From Paenibacillus ottowii (GTDB lineage Bacteria; Bacillota; Bacilli; Paenibacillales; Paenibacillaceae), in the NCBI RefSeq assembly GCF_006874425.1, contig NZ_VIJZ01000003.1, forward strand, positions 248,001 to 312,000: 64,000 bases of DNA, in the 5' to 3' direction. Of this stretch, positions 27,209 through 35,986 are shown in pieces. Below the pieces are notes generated by a model. It saw only the letters and a program-made list of their open reading frames with translations. It was not told where the DNA came from and did not search any database. The first letter of the stretch is position 1; the number at the start of each line of letters is the position of its first letter. A program made the position numbers and the translations under genes.

Positions 27209-27922
27209 TTAGGGCAAATCAATCAGCATATAAAAGACAGCATCCTCTGCTATCAATGATAGCTTCGGTTCTTCCTCTATACGAGCAGAATCGCGCCCTT
27301 GCAGAATATGTTCACCATTCACTCGCAGCGAGCCCTCAATGACGAACAAGAACACGCGCCGACCCTCGGCCTGTGTGAATTCGACTTGTTCCTCTGGTTG
27401 AAGCTTGCTTAAATAAATCGTTAAATCCTGATTGATTGCAGCTATTTCGCCCTCCGTGCCTGGTACACGCTTTCCAGCAACGACAGGCAGAAGCTGACCG
27501 GGAAGACGCTCAGGGTTGAACGCCGTAGTCTCATAGGACGGTTCCAGTCCTCTTGTATGCGGGCTAAACCACAATTGCAGCAGATTGACATCCTCGGTTT
27601 GCGAAGCATTGTGCTCCGTATGAATGATGCCATGGCCTGCTGACATTCGCTGGATGCCTCCAAAACGGGTCACCGCCACATGCCCACGGTTGTCTTCATG
27701 GCGCAACTCCCCAGACAGCACAATGGAGACAATCTCCATATCACTGTGCGGATGCGCTCCAAAGCCCCGACCTGGTGCAATGACATCGTCATTGCAGACA
27801 CGCATAGGACCAAACGCTGTATTGTTCTCATCCTGATACTCCGCGAATGAAAAGCTGTGACTCCCCCGCAGCCATCCCTTATCGAAGCTGAACCGGGAAG
27901 ACGCCGGATATATTGTAAACAT
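27209..27922 (-). CDS. Pirin-family bicupin protein
   Basis: Soluble bicupin of 237 residues. The N-terminal cupin has the metal ligands in GFGAHPHSDMEIVSIVLSGELRHED and the pirin signature RMSAGHGIIHTEHN; the C-terminal cupin carries FLFVIEGSLRVNGE. Pirins bind iron or another metal; relatives such as YhhW have quercetin dioxygenase activity and others act as redox-linked regulators, so the substrate is unknown. GGAGGG lies close before the ATG. It is followed by the small gene at 26855. Confidence 0.9.
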   Translation of the reverse strand: MFTIYPASSRFSFDKGWLRGSHSFSFAEYQDENNTAFGPMRVCNDDVIAPGRGFGAHPHSDMEIVSIVLSGELRHEDNRGHVAVTRFGGIQRMSAGHGIIHTEHNASQTEDVNLLQLWFSPHTRGLEPSYETTAFNPERLPGQLLPVVAGKRVPGTEGEIAAINQDLTIYLSKLQPEEQVEFTQAEGRRVFLFVIEGSLRVNGEHILQGRDSARIEEEPKLSLIAEDAVFYMLIDLP

Positions 27923-27992
27923 AATAGCCCTCCTTCAGGATGAACAATGAGATCCAAATCCCTCTCATTGTACCTGAGCCCAAGCGATAAAG

Positions 27993-28850
27993 CTACGTTT
28001 CTGTCTGAGTGGTAATCTCATCTATAAAAGACTGCAAGGTACTGGTCACGAAGGCCTCCTTACGGCGGATAAACACCGTTGTCACTTCATTGTAAGGCTC
28101 TGGGATGGCATGACCGCACACCAGACCTTGAGCCACCAGCCCGCTGATCGAGGATTCGGGAAAAACGGTCATTCCAATGCCTGCCGCTACACTGCCGATA
28201 ATCGTCTCAAATGTCCCAAACTCCATGATCCGCTTGGGGATAATTCCTTCCATTTTGAGCCAGGTCTCCAGTCTTCCCCGATATCCGCAGCCTTTTTTAT
28301 ATACCAGGAGCGGACGAGTTGCAAAATCGTCCACGGAAAAGTCATCTCCTTGAGATACAAGCACCAGCTTTTCCTGAAAGACATCAAACTGTTCAATGAG
28401 CGGATGCTTGACCGGTCCGGTCACAAAGGCTCCATCCAGTCGCATTTCTGCAACCTCCTGCACCAGTGATTCCGTAACCCCCGCCTTGAGAGACAATTCG
28501 ACATCCGGATACTTGCTGTAGTAAGCATGTAAAATGGCCGGAAGAGCAATGACAGTCTCCACGATACCAATCTCAAGTACCCCTGAAGGTGCAGAGGTGT
28601 TCTGAAACGCATGCTTCATTTCCTCAAATTGCGATAAAATGCTTTTCGTATATTGCAGCAGGCGCTTACCCTCGGCATTGAGGATCATCCCCCGCTTATG
28701 TCTATAAAATAAAGGGGTTTTCAGTTCCTTTTCCAGTAGCTTGATTCTGGCCGTTACATTGGACTGGACGTAGCTAAGCTCGGCTGCAGCCTTGCTGACA
28801 CTGCCATGTGCAGCCACCGTCTGGAAGATGTTTAAATCGTTCAGATCCAC
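27993..28850 (-). CDS. LysR-family transcriptional regulator
   Basis: LTTR of 285 residues. Residues 1-60 form the winged helix-turn-helix (LNIFQTVAAHGSVSKAAAELSYVQSNVTARIKLLEKEL). The rest is the periplasmic-binding-like effector domain. The GTG start has AAGGAGG seven bases upstream. It is transcribed away from the EamA exporter at 29022, the usual arrangement in which the regulator controls the divergent transporter; an LTTR-type palindrome lies between them. Its ligand is presumably the exported metabolite or an analogue, not deducible here. Confidence 0.92.
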   Translation of the reverse strand: MDLNDLNIFQTVAAHGSVSKAAAELSYVQSNVTARIKLLEKELKTPLFYRHKRGMILNAEGKRLLQYTKSILSQFEEMKHAFQNTSAPSGVLEIGIVETVIALPAILHAYYSKYPDVELSLKAGVTESLVQEVAEMRLDGAFVTGPVKHPLIEQFDVFQEKLVLVSQGDDFSVDDFATRPLLVYKKGCGYRGRLETWLKMEGIIPKRIMEFGTFETIIGSVAAGIGMTVFPESSISGLVAQGLVCGHAIPEPYNEVTTVFIRRKEAFVTSTLQSFIDEITTQTET

Positions 28851-28912
28851 TACTGTTCCTCCTTATCGTGAAAGGGCAAGGGCCAAAAAATTGACGCACC
28901 TTGTCACTTATC

Positions 28913-28927
28913 ATCATTTTAAATGAT
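28913..28927. promoter_or_regulatory. Candidate LysR operator in the divergent region
   Basis: ATCATTTTAAATGAT is a near-perfect palindrome (7-base arms around one T) and contains a T-N11-A core, the usual LTTR box. It lies between the regulator and the exporter, 62 bases from the regulator start. Confidence 0.45.
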
Positions 28928-29021
28928 CATAATGTTTATTTTCAATCATTTTACCAACAGATTCCTATCCTTTATGATGTGTCCATAAGATATGTCCGCT
29001 GAGACCGGCAAGGAGGAGCTT

Positions 29022-30017
29022 TTGTACACCATGAACAAACAGATCATGACCGGATCTTTATTATGCCTGATCGCCAGTATGTCCTGGGGGGCCATGTTTC
29101 CGGTGTCGCACATCGCATTACAGCATATTAATCCACTGTATTTTTCATTTTTACGCTATTTCTCGGTTACACTCATATTAGTTGTGCTATTGTGGCTCAA
29201 AGAGGGACGGACAGCATTTCGCTTTGAGGGCAAGGGCAAGGTATTGTTGTTCTTTGGAACTATGGGATTTACCATTTATAATATGGCTGTTTTCCAGGGA
29301 CAACACGCGATGGGGGCGGCAGGCACCCTTGTAGCCTCCATTATGGAAGTGTTAATGCCGATGATTTCCATTGCAATGGTGTGGATCATGACCCGTAAAA
29401 TGCCTCCAAAATATACACTAGTCAGCATGGTGATTGCGCTGGCTGGAGCCTTACTGGTAATCACGAACGGCAAATGGACCTTTTTCACACTTGCCGGACA
29501 ACATTTGCTGGCACTGCTGCTTATTTTTGTAGGCGTCGTCGGATGGGTCGTCTATTCCATGGGAGGCAGTCATTTTGCTGGATGGTCTACTCTTCGATAT
29601 TCAACCTTGACCTGTCTGCTTGGAACTCTGGTTTCTTTCGTTGTCGTGACATGTGCCTCTGTTTTTGACTGGATTACGGTGCCGGATTGGCAGCACGTAT
29701 GGTCAGTCAAATACGAAATGAGCTTTATGATCCTGCTTCCAGGGCTAGCGGCCTTACTTAGCTGGAATGCCGGAATCCGCAAGCTGTCTCCACTGAACGG
29801 AATTCTATTTATTAATTTTGTACCGATTACCACACTGGTACTTATGTATTTCCAAGGTTATGTCATTAGCCATTATGAACTGTACGGCACGGTATTGGTC
29901 ATCTTCGCGCTGATTTTGAACAATATGTTTCAGAGAAGCTCTCTGCGTACATCCAACAGCTCACGGGGTGTCCGTTTTCGTCTGAATCGTCGCAAGTCAT
30001 TCAATAGTGACTTCTAA
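29022..30017 (+). CDS. EamA/DMT-family membrane exporter
   Basis: Drug/metabolite transporter of about 331 residues with ten hydrophobic segments in two EamA repeats; GSLLCLIASMSWGAMFPVS and the second-half start LLALLLIFVGVVGWVVYSM are typical. AGGAGG (29011-29016) fits a TTG start at 29022 (five bases) or the ATG at 29031 (14 bases); the ATG at 28992 has no site. The basic C-terminal tail is cytoplasmic. Probably an amino-acid or metabolite efflux pump controlled by the divergent LysR protein; substrate unknown. Confidence 0.88.
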   Translation: MYTMNKQIMTGSLLCLIASMSWGAMFPVSHIALQHINPLYFSFLRYFSVTLILVVLLWLKEGRTAFRFEGKGKVLLFFGTMGFTIYNMAVFQGQHAMGAAGTLVASIMEVLMPMISIAMVWIMTRKMPPKYTLVSMVIALAGALLVITNGKWTFFTLAGQHLLALLLIFVGVVGWVVYSMGGSHFAGWSTLRYSTLTCLLGTLVSFVVVTCASVFDWITVPDWQHVWSVKYEMSFMILLPGLAALLSWNAGIRKLSPLNGILFINFVPITTLVLMYFQGYVISHYELYGTVLVIFALILNNMFQRSSLRTSNSSRGVRFRLNRRKSFNSDF

Positions 30018-30046
30018 CCCTGCGAACCAAAGTGATGATAAACATC

Positions 30047-30094
30047 AAAAAAGCGTCTGGATACGGAATAACCTCCGATATCCAGGCGCTTTTT
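30047..30094. terminator. Bidirectional terminator between the EamA exporter and the chemoreceptor
   Basis: AAAAAGCGTCTGGATA and TATCCAGGCGCTTTTT form a long stem with A and T tails on both sides, suitable for both convergent genes. Confidence 0.85.
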
Positions 30095-30099
30095 ATCAT

Positions 30100-32088
30100 T
30101 TATGATTTTTCTTCAATCTGGAAACGTCCAACCAGTTCGCGTAGCTCTTCTGCCATCTGGCTCAGGTCTGCGGTGGATGAAGCAATTTCCTCTATGGAAG
30201 CAAGCTGTTGCTCAGCCGCTGCTGAGATCGACTCGGTGTTGCTCGCCGCCTCGTCCGAAATATGGGAAATGTCGCTCATAATATCCACGACACCTACGGT
30301 CCCCCGTGCCATTTCCTGAGTCACTCCGGTAATGTCATGGATATGCCCCATCGCGCGTTCGACAGCCTGACTGATTTCCGCAAACGAGTGCTCGGACGTG
30401 GTTACCGAATTAATACCTTCGGATACCCGTGCCCGTGCTTGTTGCATCGCACCCAGCGCATGGTTCATATCCACCTGCATCGCTTCAATGCGCTCCGAGA
30501 TCAAGGTAGCTGATTTGGCAGATTCCTCAGCCAGCTTGCGTACTTCTGTAGCAACCACGGCAAATCCTTTGCCATGATCCCCAGCGCGTGCGGCCTCAAT
30601 AGATGCATTCAGTGCCAACAGATTGGTCTGTTTGGCGATACCAGATATAACACTGATAATATTCACGATTTCACCAGAACGCTCACTCAGGGAGTCCATA
30701 GCGTGTCCAAGATCATGAACAGTCTCGTCGATATCATGCATTTTCTGTACAGCCTGCGTAGCAGCCTTGCTGCCTTCCTGTGCCGACTCGGCATTCATTT
30801 TCACATGTTCAGATACACCCACCATGCGCTCAGACACATCCGCTGCTTGCTGAGCCAGTCCCTCCATACTCACAGAGCCATGCTTGACGCTTTGCAGCTG
30901 ACGTTCGCTGCCTACAGCTACTTCTTGAATAGCAATTGTGACATGCTCAATGGCTTGGGTCGTCTGATCTGCACCCGCAGCAAGCTCCTCTGCCGAAGAA
31001 CTTACCCGGTCTGTCGTTTCACGCACGCTTCGAATCATCGTGCGCAAACTGTCCACCATGGTTTGAAAGTGAGCAGATAGTTCGCCTACCTCATCTGTTT
31101 TTCCTGTTTCCAAATCGCCCGTCAAATCTCCTTCACTGATTCGTTCTGCTGATTTTTGCAACTTACGAATCGGAACCAGAACCGAACGGGTAATCAGGAA
31201 AATCGCGATAAGCGCAATCACCAGCGAGGCAGCCAGCACGAAAATCGTTACATAACGCATGGCAGCGGTGGCATCGCTAATCTCGGATACATAGAAAGTA
31301 CCTGCAATTTTCCAGCCGGTATCCTTATTCGTTACATAAGTTAAATATTTTTCGCGACCTTCATACATATAGTTAAAGCTCCCGCTTGGCGCAGTGTACA
31401 GCCTGTCAAGCGAATTATCCTGAGGTAATGAACCCGCTTTAGCCGTAGGATGGACTACGAATTTCTTCGTGTGATCCAGAATGACGATATACCCCTCCTG
31501 GCCCACTTTGATGGAGGCCAGTTTACGTACACTTTCCAGATTCAAAGAGATCCCGATCACGCCAGACTGGTCGGCAAGCGTCCGAGATACGATAACTACA
31601 GGAATACCTGATGAATTGATGATTACAGGGGTGATCGCTACCTTGCCCGGTTGCTTCATCGCTTCGATGTACCATGGTCGTGTGCGAGGATCAAATGTGC
31701 CTTCATCCTTTTTGGGCACTCCACGGATCATCAGCCCTTTCGGTGTTCCCACGAAAATATCCTTCGCGTCTTCGTGCAAGCCTATGTATTGGATCAGCTT
31801 GGGCTGAATCAAGGGACTGTTTGGCCCATCAATCATCGAACCGTCGAGACGTTCCGCCAAATATCCCACATCTTGAATTTTACTGGCGATTGCATATTCA
31901 ATCACAGAGTTAGCCGTCGTTACCCCCTGATTTGCACTGCTGTGCAGCTGTTTCTCCATCGCATTATACGATGATTTATAAGTCGCAGCGGAAATGCTTA
32001 AACTCGGAATTAGCAGAACAAGTAAAAAACCTAAAATCAACTTGTTCCTGAGTGTCCATATGGTCTTTCTCTTTCGCGTTATTGCCAT
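30100..32088 (-). CDS. Methyl-accepting chemotaxis protein with dCache sensor
   Basis: Membrane chemoreceptor of 662 residues. An N-terminal helix (about residues 13-35) and a second near 285-305 frame a 250-residue extracellular dCache-like sensor ([37 protein letters not shown]). A HAMP domain follows ([23 protein letters not shown]). The cytoplasmic tip is [20 protein letters not shown]. Such sensors bind amino acids or other small ligands outside the cell and signal to CheA/CheW. No che genes are in the window. ATG at 32088 follows AAAGGGG; a TTG at 32112 is an alternative. Confidence 0.94.
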   Translation of the reverse strand: MAITRKRKTIWTLRNKLILGFLLVLLIPSLSISAATYKSSYNAMEKQLHSSANQGVTTANSVIEYAIASKIQDVGYLAERLDGSMIDGPNSPLIQPKLIQYIGLHEDAKDIFVGTPKGLMIRGVPKKDEGTFDPRTRPWYIEAMKQPGKVAITPVIINSSGIPVVIVSRTLADQSGVIGISLNLESVRKLASIKVGQEGYIVILDHTKKFVVHPTAKAGSLPQDNSLDRLYTAPSGSFNYMYEGREKYLTYVTNKDTGWKIAGTFYVSEISDATAAMRYVTIFVLAASLVIALIAIFLITRSVLVPIRKLQKSAERISEGDLTGDLETGKTDEVGELSAHFQTMVDSLRTMIRSVRETTDRVSSSAEELAAGADQTTQAIEHVTIAIQEVAVGSERQLQSVKHGSVSMEGLAQQAADVSERMVGVSEHVKMNAESAQEGSKAATQAVQKMHDIDETVHDLGHAMDSLSERSGEIVNIISVISGIAKQTNLLALNASIEAARAGDHGKGFAVVATEVRKLAEESAKSATLISERIEAMQVDMNHALGAMQQARARVSEGINSVTTSEHSFAEISQAVERAMGHIHDITGVTQEMARGTVGVVDIMSDISHISDEAASNTESISAAAEQQLASIEEIASSTADLSQMAEELRELVGRFQIEEKS

Positions 32089-32200
32089 GTATCTTTTTTC
32101 CCCTTTGCTCAAAAAGCGATATTATTTCATTACATTCCATGAAAGTTATATCGGCAGAAAGTAGCAAATCATTTACAAGGAATTTTCATAAAGGAGCAAA

Positions 32201-32235
32201 ACAAATACCGCGTCCTATGCTACTAAGGACGCGGT
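32201..32235 (-). terminator. Terminator of doxX
   Basis: Minus-strand ACCGCGTCC pairs with GGACGCGGT around an 11-base loop and is followed by ATTTGTTTTG. It lies just past the doxX stop. Confidence 0.75.
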
Positions 32236-32246
32236 TAAATGAATAT

Positions 32247-32654
32247 TTAGACCTGTACGTTACTATTTTCAGCCTTTTTACGGCCAAAAAACTGATCCAC
32301 TGCCAGAAAACGCCCACCGACAAGGGCTTGTTGAAGACTGGTGAACAGAATCAGCAGATCAAATTCAATTGAGCCAAAAGGCTGTCCTTTTTTAGCAGTG
32401 AGCAATACGCCAATCATTACAATGGTCAATGCTACTCCAGCCAATCGTGTTCCGATACCCAGAACGAGTGCAACCCCCCCGACTAGCTCAACTGTAGCGA
32501 CCACTGGAGCCATCCAGCCAGGGAGTCCAATGCTCTGGAAGAAGCCGGAGGTTCCGTCTAGTCCCTGAAATTTTTGTGCACCGTGAACGATAAAAATAAC
32601 CCCTGTAAAGATTCGTACCAATAATAGTCCAATATTCGCAAGCGTTTGATTCAT
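32247..32654 (-). CDS. DoxX-family small membrane protein
   Basis: Integral membrane protein of 135 residues with four hydrophobic segments and DoxX landmarks: LLLVRIFTGVIFIVHGAQKF at residues 10-29, GLPGWMAPVVATVELVGGVALVLGIGTRLAG, and ALVGGRF near the end. DoxX relatives are linked to thiol or oxidative-stress handling and quinone reactions in some bacteria; the role here is unknown. AAAGGAG precedes the ATG. A perfect 10-base palindrome like that in front of blaI lies 39 bases upstream, so it is probably a BlaI target. Confidence 0.88.
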   Translation of the reverse strand: MNQTLANIGLLLVRIFTGVIFIVHGAQKFQGLDGTSGFFQSIGLPGWMAPVVATVELVGGVALVLGIGTRLAGVALTIVMIGVLLTAKKGQPFGSIEFDLLILFTSLQQALVGGRFLAVDQFFGRKKAENSNVQV

Positions 32655-32692
32655 ATAAGCTCATCTCCTTTAAGTTGTGTACAGATTAGGTA

Positions 32693-32717
32693 ATTACACT
32701 ACTATATGTAGTGTAAT
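32693..32717. promoter_or_regulatory. BlaI-type operator in front of doxX
   Basis: ATTACACTAC and GTAGTGTAAT form a perfect 10-base inverted repeat around TATAT. The core ACACTAC-N5-GTAGTGT is identical to the palindrome over the blaI promoter and resembles BlaI/MecI operators (ACTAC...GTAGT). Confidence 0.75.
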
Positions 32718-32775
32718 GCATATGAAGAATCGGCAGCGCAGAAGGCGCCACCCTTTAAGATAACTTTTGGCCAAA

Positions 32776-33636
32776 CTAGATTAATGCCAGTGTAAACATA
32801 AGTGTCAGCATAATTAGTACATAGCCTGAAAACATAATGGAACGCCAAGGCATTCGAATGATCGGCTCTTGCTGAGGATCAAGAATGCGTGAAATCCGAT
32901 AATTAATGGACGTTTCTGCAAAAGAGGAACAAGTAGCGGAGTTTACCAGACGGGCGTTCGCAGGTGTCATACTCAGAAGCTTGAGCAATGCGCTCCCAAT
33001 CCCAACCGGTGAACCGGCTCGTTGAATCGCTTCGTTATCTGCCAAGATTTCACGGGCCGTCTTGTATTGGCTAGTAATATGACGTAGCACCGGCAAGTAA
33101 AACAATTGTGTAGCACACATTTGCAGGAACCAGGTCTTCAATGGATCATAATGCTTCATATGATACGCTTCATGGTATATGACTGCCTCTTCCTCATGCT
33201 TGTCGAGTACCGACAACAACGCAGAGGATAATACAATGCGTGGCTTCCATAATCCCATAGTGAAGGCAGCAGGTTTGGCATAATCAATGACCCAAATCCG
33301 GTCGGTCCCGAGTTCACGATATCGTTCACCCAGTTCTTCGGTCAGCGGTAGATCACGCATTCGATGCAATTTACGGAAAGCCGCCCTGGTAGCCATACAC
33401 TGTCTGACCGCTTCTCCTCCGGCGATACCGAAGGTAACCAAAACTAGCCCGCTGAGTGCATCCACCATGTAGCCGATTCCGTAGTGCTGCAACAAACTTC
33501 TGCAAATTTGAAACACGTTAAAATTCAATTTCCAGCCGAAAACATGCTGCCCGGCATACATGCCCATTTGTACAAGGGCGAAACTCGAAATCAAGGCGCC
33601 TGCTGTAAACAGTAATTTAGAACGTGTTTTCCACAT
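32776..33636 (-). CDS. M56-family (BlaR1/MecR1-like) membrane metallopeptidase
   Basis: Membrane zinc protease of 286 residues. The HExxH motif is H155-E156-A-Y-H159 within AVIYHEAYHMKHYDP; a downstream ILADNEA segment supplies the third ligand. Hydrophobic helices lie at residues 8-30, 55-75 and the C-terminus. It lacks the penicillin-sensing domain of true BlaR1, so it senses something else or needs a partner. The gene follows blaI by three bases. In this family the protease is activated by a signal and triggers loss of the BlaI repressor. Confidence 0.88.
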   Translation of the reverse strand: MWKTRSKLLFTAGALISSFALVQMGMYAGQHVFGWKLNFNVFQICRSLLQHYGIGYMVDALSGLVLVTFGIAGGEAVRQCMATRAAFRKLHRMRDLPLTEELGERYRELGTDRIWVIDYAKPAAFTMGLWKPRIVLSSALLSVLDKHEEEAVIYHEAYHMKHYDPLKTWFLQMCATQLFYLPVLRHITSQYKTAREILADNEAIQRAGSPVGIGSALLKLLSMTPANARLVNSATCSSFAETSINYRISRILDPQQEPIIRMPWRSIMFSGYVLIMLTLMFTLALI

Positions 33637-33639
33637 CGT

Positions 33640-34053
33640 CTACATATCCTTTTTCCATTGTTTAATTTTTTGTTCCAAACGTTCGATCAGAACCGGATCC
33701 GCTACCTCCAGAGCATCAATCATATGATTGACAGCAAGCGGACCAAATTCATCTACCAACTCGTGACTCAGTTCTTTGGATTGCTCATCCATAAACTCTT
33801 CCCTGCTTAACACAGGACGGTATAAGGACGTTCTGCCACGTATACTTTTACTCAAAATCCCCTTTCCTACTAAACGGTTCATCACCGTCATCACCGTATT
33901 GAAGTTAAAGTCCCGATCCCCCTCCAATGCGGTCTGCACTTCTTTGATACTCCGATCCGAAGTGGACCATAAAATATCCATGATTTTGGCTTCCAGCGGT
34001 CCGAAAAATCGGTTAAGCCCGGTTTCGCCAGCTTTAAAATTCAGTCGTTTCAT
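33640..34053 (-). CDS. blaI: BlaI/MecI-family repressor
   Basis: Winged-helix repressor of 137 residues. The N-terminal domain has LEAKIMDILWSTSDRSIKEVQTAL and NTVMTVMNRLVGKGILSKSIRGRTSLYRP, typical of BlaI/MecI; the C-terminal helices dimerise. GAGGTG lies six bases before the ATG at 34053. The promoter just upstream carries a palindrome spanning the -10 box, so the gene is probably autorepressed and co-controlled with its M56 protease and with doxX. No beta-lactamase gene is nearby. Confidence 0.92.
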   Translation of the reverse strand: MKRLNFKAGETGLNRFFGPLEAKIMDILWSTSDRSIKEVQTALEGDRDFNFNTVMTVMNRLVGKGILSKSIRGRTSLYRPVLSREEFMDEQSKELSHELVDEFGPLAVNHMIDALEVADPVLIERLEQKIKQWKKDM

Positions 34054-34065
34054 AAGAAGCACCTC

Positions 34066-34104
34066 ACACTACTGATTGTAGTGTATATATCCTGATAAAG
34101 TCAA
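34066..34104 (-). promoter_or_regulatory. blaI promoter with overlapping operator
   Basis: Minus strand: -35 TTGACT (34099-34104), 18-base spacer and -10 TACAAT (34075-34080). The palindrome ACACTAC-N5-GTAGTGT (34066-34084) covers the -10 box, an arrangement suited to autorepression. Confidence 0.75.
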
Positions 34105-34195
34105 CCATCACACCTGGTGTCAGCTTCAGAGACTATATACAAACCGCCGAATGGTCTACATCCGGCGGAAATTCATCAATGTTCATAACCTTCGT

Positions 34196-35035
34196 TTAAT
34201 CTGCCAATCTGTATCCTACACCTCTTACGGTAGCAATATATTCGGGCTCTGCAGGCCGATCGTCCAGCTTTTTGCGCAAGCTTTTGACATGCACATCCAC
34301 AACATTGCTGCCGCCAACAAAATCGGTTTCCCAGATATCATGCATCATCTGCTCCCGGGAGATCACTTTTCCTTGAGCATCTATCAGCTTCAACAGTAAA
34401 TCGTATTCTGTTTTGGTCAGATTCAATGGATTCTCTTCCTTATATACCAACATTTTATCACGGTCAATCCAGATGTCCTTGAACACTGTACGACGGCTGG
34501 TTTGCGCTGCCTGACGGGAAACCACTGGATGACACACAATCATCCGTTCAATATCATGCACCATTTGGCTGGATGCCAGCGGCCATATCAGCACCTCTTC
34601 CGAAGGAAGCAGCTCATTCGCGTGTACAGACATCCGATCCTGAACCACATACATGACTGGTGTGTCCTTCATATACTCATGTTCAAGGTCATTGCGAATA
34701 TTCAGCAATTCACTCCGTGGATCGGTGGCGGTCAAATCGTAAATCAAGAGATCGCTCCCCAAATGACGCTGTACTTCAGGCTCCCAGCGATGGAAGACCA
34801 GCACGTCAAAACACGCATCTGACAACGTACGCACCACACCATGAACTACACCCGGTACGGAGCTAATCAAAATGATGCGGCGTGTCGTCGGACAATACAG
34901 GGGTTCATTCGAAGGGACGGTCTGCACCGCAGTTGTAGACGGGGCAGACAGCAGCGATGTCCAACTGCCCTTCACGCGTCTAGGCATGTCAGCAACCTTA
35001 ATGCGATTTGTTACTTGATTCGCTTGCTTTGGCAT
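34196..35035 (-). CDS. Orphan PhoB/OmpR-type regulator with degenerate receiver
   Basis: Regulator of 279 residues. The C-terminal 95 residues are a clear OmpR/PhoB winged helix (LNLTKTEYDLLLKLIDAQGKVISREQMMHDIW, VDVHVKSLRKKLDD, TVRGVGYRLAD). Residues about 50-165 look like a receiver, but the acidic pair after the first strand is missing (RRIILISSVPG) and no lysine follows the last strand; only the Asp in LLIYDLT could be a phosphorylation site. It overlaps the end of perR by 25 bases and no histidine kinase is near, so it probably works without phosphorylation. GGAGGAG is ten bases before the ATG. Confidence 0.87.
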   Translation of the reverse strand: MPKQANQVTNRIKVADMPRRVKGSWTSLLSAPSTTAVQTVPSNEPLYCPTTRRIILISSVPGVVHGVVRTLSDACFDVLVFHRWEPEVQRHLGSDLLIYDLTATDPRSELLNIRNDLEHEYMKDTPVMYVVQDRMSVHANELLPSEEVLIWPLASSQMVHDIERMIVCHPVVSRQAAQTSRRTVFKDIWIDRDKMLVYKEENPLNLTKTEYDLLLKLIDAQGKVISREQMMHDIWETDFVGGSNVVDVHVKSLRKKLDDRPAEPEYIATVRGVGYRLAD

Positions 35036-35406
35036 TCCTTACACACTCCTCCGAATACGACATGGGCATGGGCAATGGTATATCCCGTTTCATGCGCAAC
35101 CGTATCAATCCAATCGTGTGGGACTTCACTCATCACTTCATCTACCCGTCCACATACCTGACAAATAATATGCTGATGATCGTCCATCCGGCCGTCATAA
35201 CGACTAGCGGCTTCCCCGAGTTTCAACTCACGGATTAATTCTTTATCCGTTAAATAACGTAGTGAATTATAGACCGTTCCATAGGCCAAATTATATCCGC
35301 GCTCCATCAACCGATTCATAACATCGGCAGCAGTAGGGTGATCGTGGGCTTCACGGACCACATCATACACTGCTTGGCGCTGCGAAGTTAAATTTAAAGT
35401 TCTCAT
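35011..35406 (-). CDS. perR: Fur-superfamily regulator, PerR-like
   Basis: Metal-dependent repressor of 131 residues. The winged helix spans residues 1-80 (TSQRQAVYDVVREA, YGTVYNSLRYL). PerR-type metal ligands are present: His in HDHPTAAD, then YDGRMDDHQHIIC. Two CxxC pairs (CQVC, CKEC) form the structural zinc site. Compared from memory with B. subtilis PerR, the position of Asp104 is Glu here (CGRVDEV), a Fur-like residue. Two Per-box-like sequences overlap its own promoter. It forms an operon with the PhoB-like gene. Confidence 0.85.
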   Translation of the reverse strand: MRTLNLTSQRQAVYDVVREAHDHPTAADVMNRLMERGYNLAYGTVYNSLRYLTDKELIRELKLGEAASRYDGRMDDHQHIICQVCGRVDEVMSEVPHDWIDTVAHETGYTIAHAHVVFGGVCKECQSKRIK

Positions 35407-35432
35407 ATCGCATCTCCCTTAACCAGTACAGA

Positions 35433-35489
35433 TTATATTTATTCTAAGCTTATAATCACATTAAAAATTAATTTAGAATAAGTATAAAT
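35433..35489. promoter_or_regulatory. Promoter and two Per-box-like sites upstream of perR
   Basis: TTATATTTATTCTAA (35433-35447) matches the B. subtilis Per box TTATAATTATTATAA at 13 of 15 positions and overlaps a minus-strand TATAAT. ATTTAGA-N5-TATAAAT (35471-35489) matches at 12 of 15 and is nearly identical to the site in front of dps. The sites lie between perR and the divergent small-protein gene and could affect both. Confidence 0.65.
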
Positions 35490-35593
35490 CTTAATTTATT
35501 TCAAGTCAATGGCATCGGATAAATCGAGCCGCTTTGCAACACAATGTATACAGGAGTACATGCTTAGCTTGTTTATAATTGGAGGGATATTTT

Positions 35594-35914
35594 ATGAAGA
35601 TATTGTGGATATTTACGCTTTTCATGCTGCTCATGCTCGGAACAAGTATATCGATAAAATGGCTTTTCGGTGCGCGTCATCCTTGGGAGCCTATTTCATT
35701 GGCTTTTCGCACGATGCGACCATCAGAATATATCGTCCTGGCAGGAATGCTTATCGTGTTCTTTATATATGTGGGAAAAAAGCCAATAGGAAACGCATTT
35801 AGCTTCCTGTTCTCACAATGGTCACGTTTCCTCAAAGTTTCTACTACTTCCTCTGCTTCTTCGCAAGAGAGCCAGCAGAAAGAACAAACAAGGGATAACG
35901 TAAACAAGCAATAA
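35594..35914 (+). CDS. Small membrane protein divergent from perR
   Basis: Unrecognised protein of 106 residues with two hydrophobic segments (about residues 1-20 and 45-62) and a hydrophilic, Ser/Gln/Lys-rich C-terminal tail of 35 residues. GGAGGG lies seven bases before the ATG at 35594. The stop is followed by the convergent end of ger operon 2. Sharing an intergenic region with perR, it may respond to peroxide or metal, but this is inference from position only. Confidence 0.7.
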   Translation: MKILWIFTLFMLLMLGTSISIKWLFGARHPWEPISLAFRTMRPSEYIVLAGMLIVFFIYVGKKPIGNAFSFLFSQWSRFLKVSTTSSASSQESQQKEQTRDNVNKQ

Positions 35915-35986
35915 ATGAAAGAACAAGGACACTTTAAAAAGCTCTCCGATGATCCACCGATGTTTTTTTGTCGGCAAGACGATGAC

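Noticed and set aside
30100..32088. Chemoreceptor as part of a chemotaxis cluster
   Set aside because: No che or flagellar genes are in the window; it is an isolated receptor gene.
33640..34053. BlaI/M56 pair as a beta-lactam resistance locus
   Set aside because: No beta-lactamase or PBP2a gene is present and the M56 protein lacks a penicillin-binding sensor domain.
35930..35985. Terminator between the small membrane protein and ger operon 2
   Set aside because: A T run is present, but the flanking CATCGG copies are direct, not inverted, repeats; no stable stem is visible.
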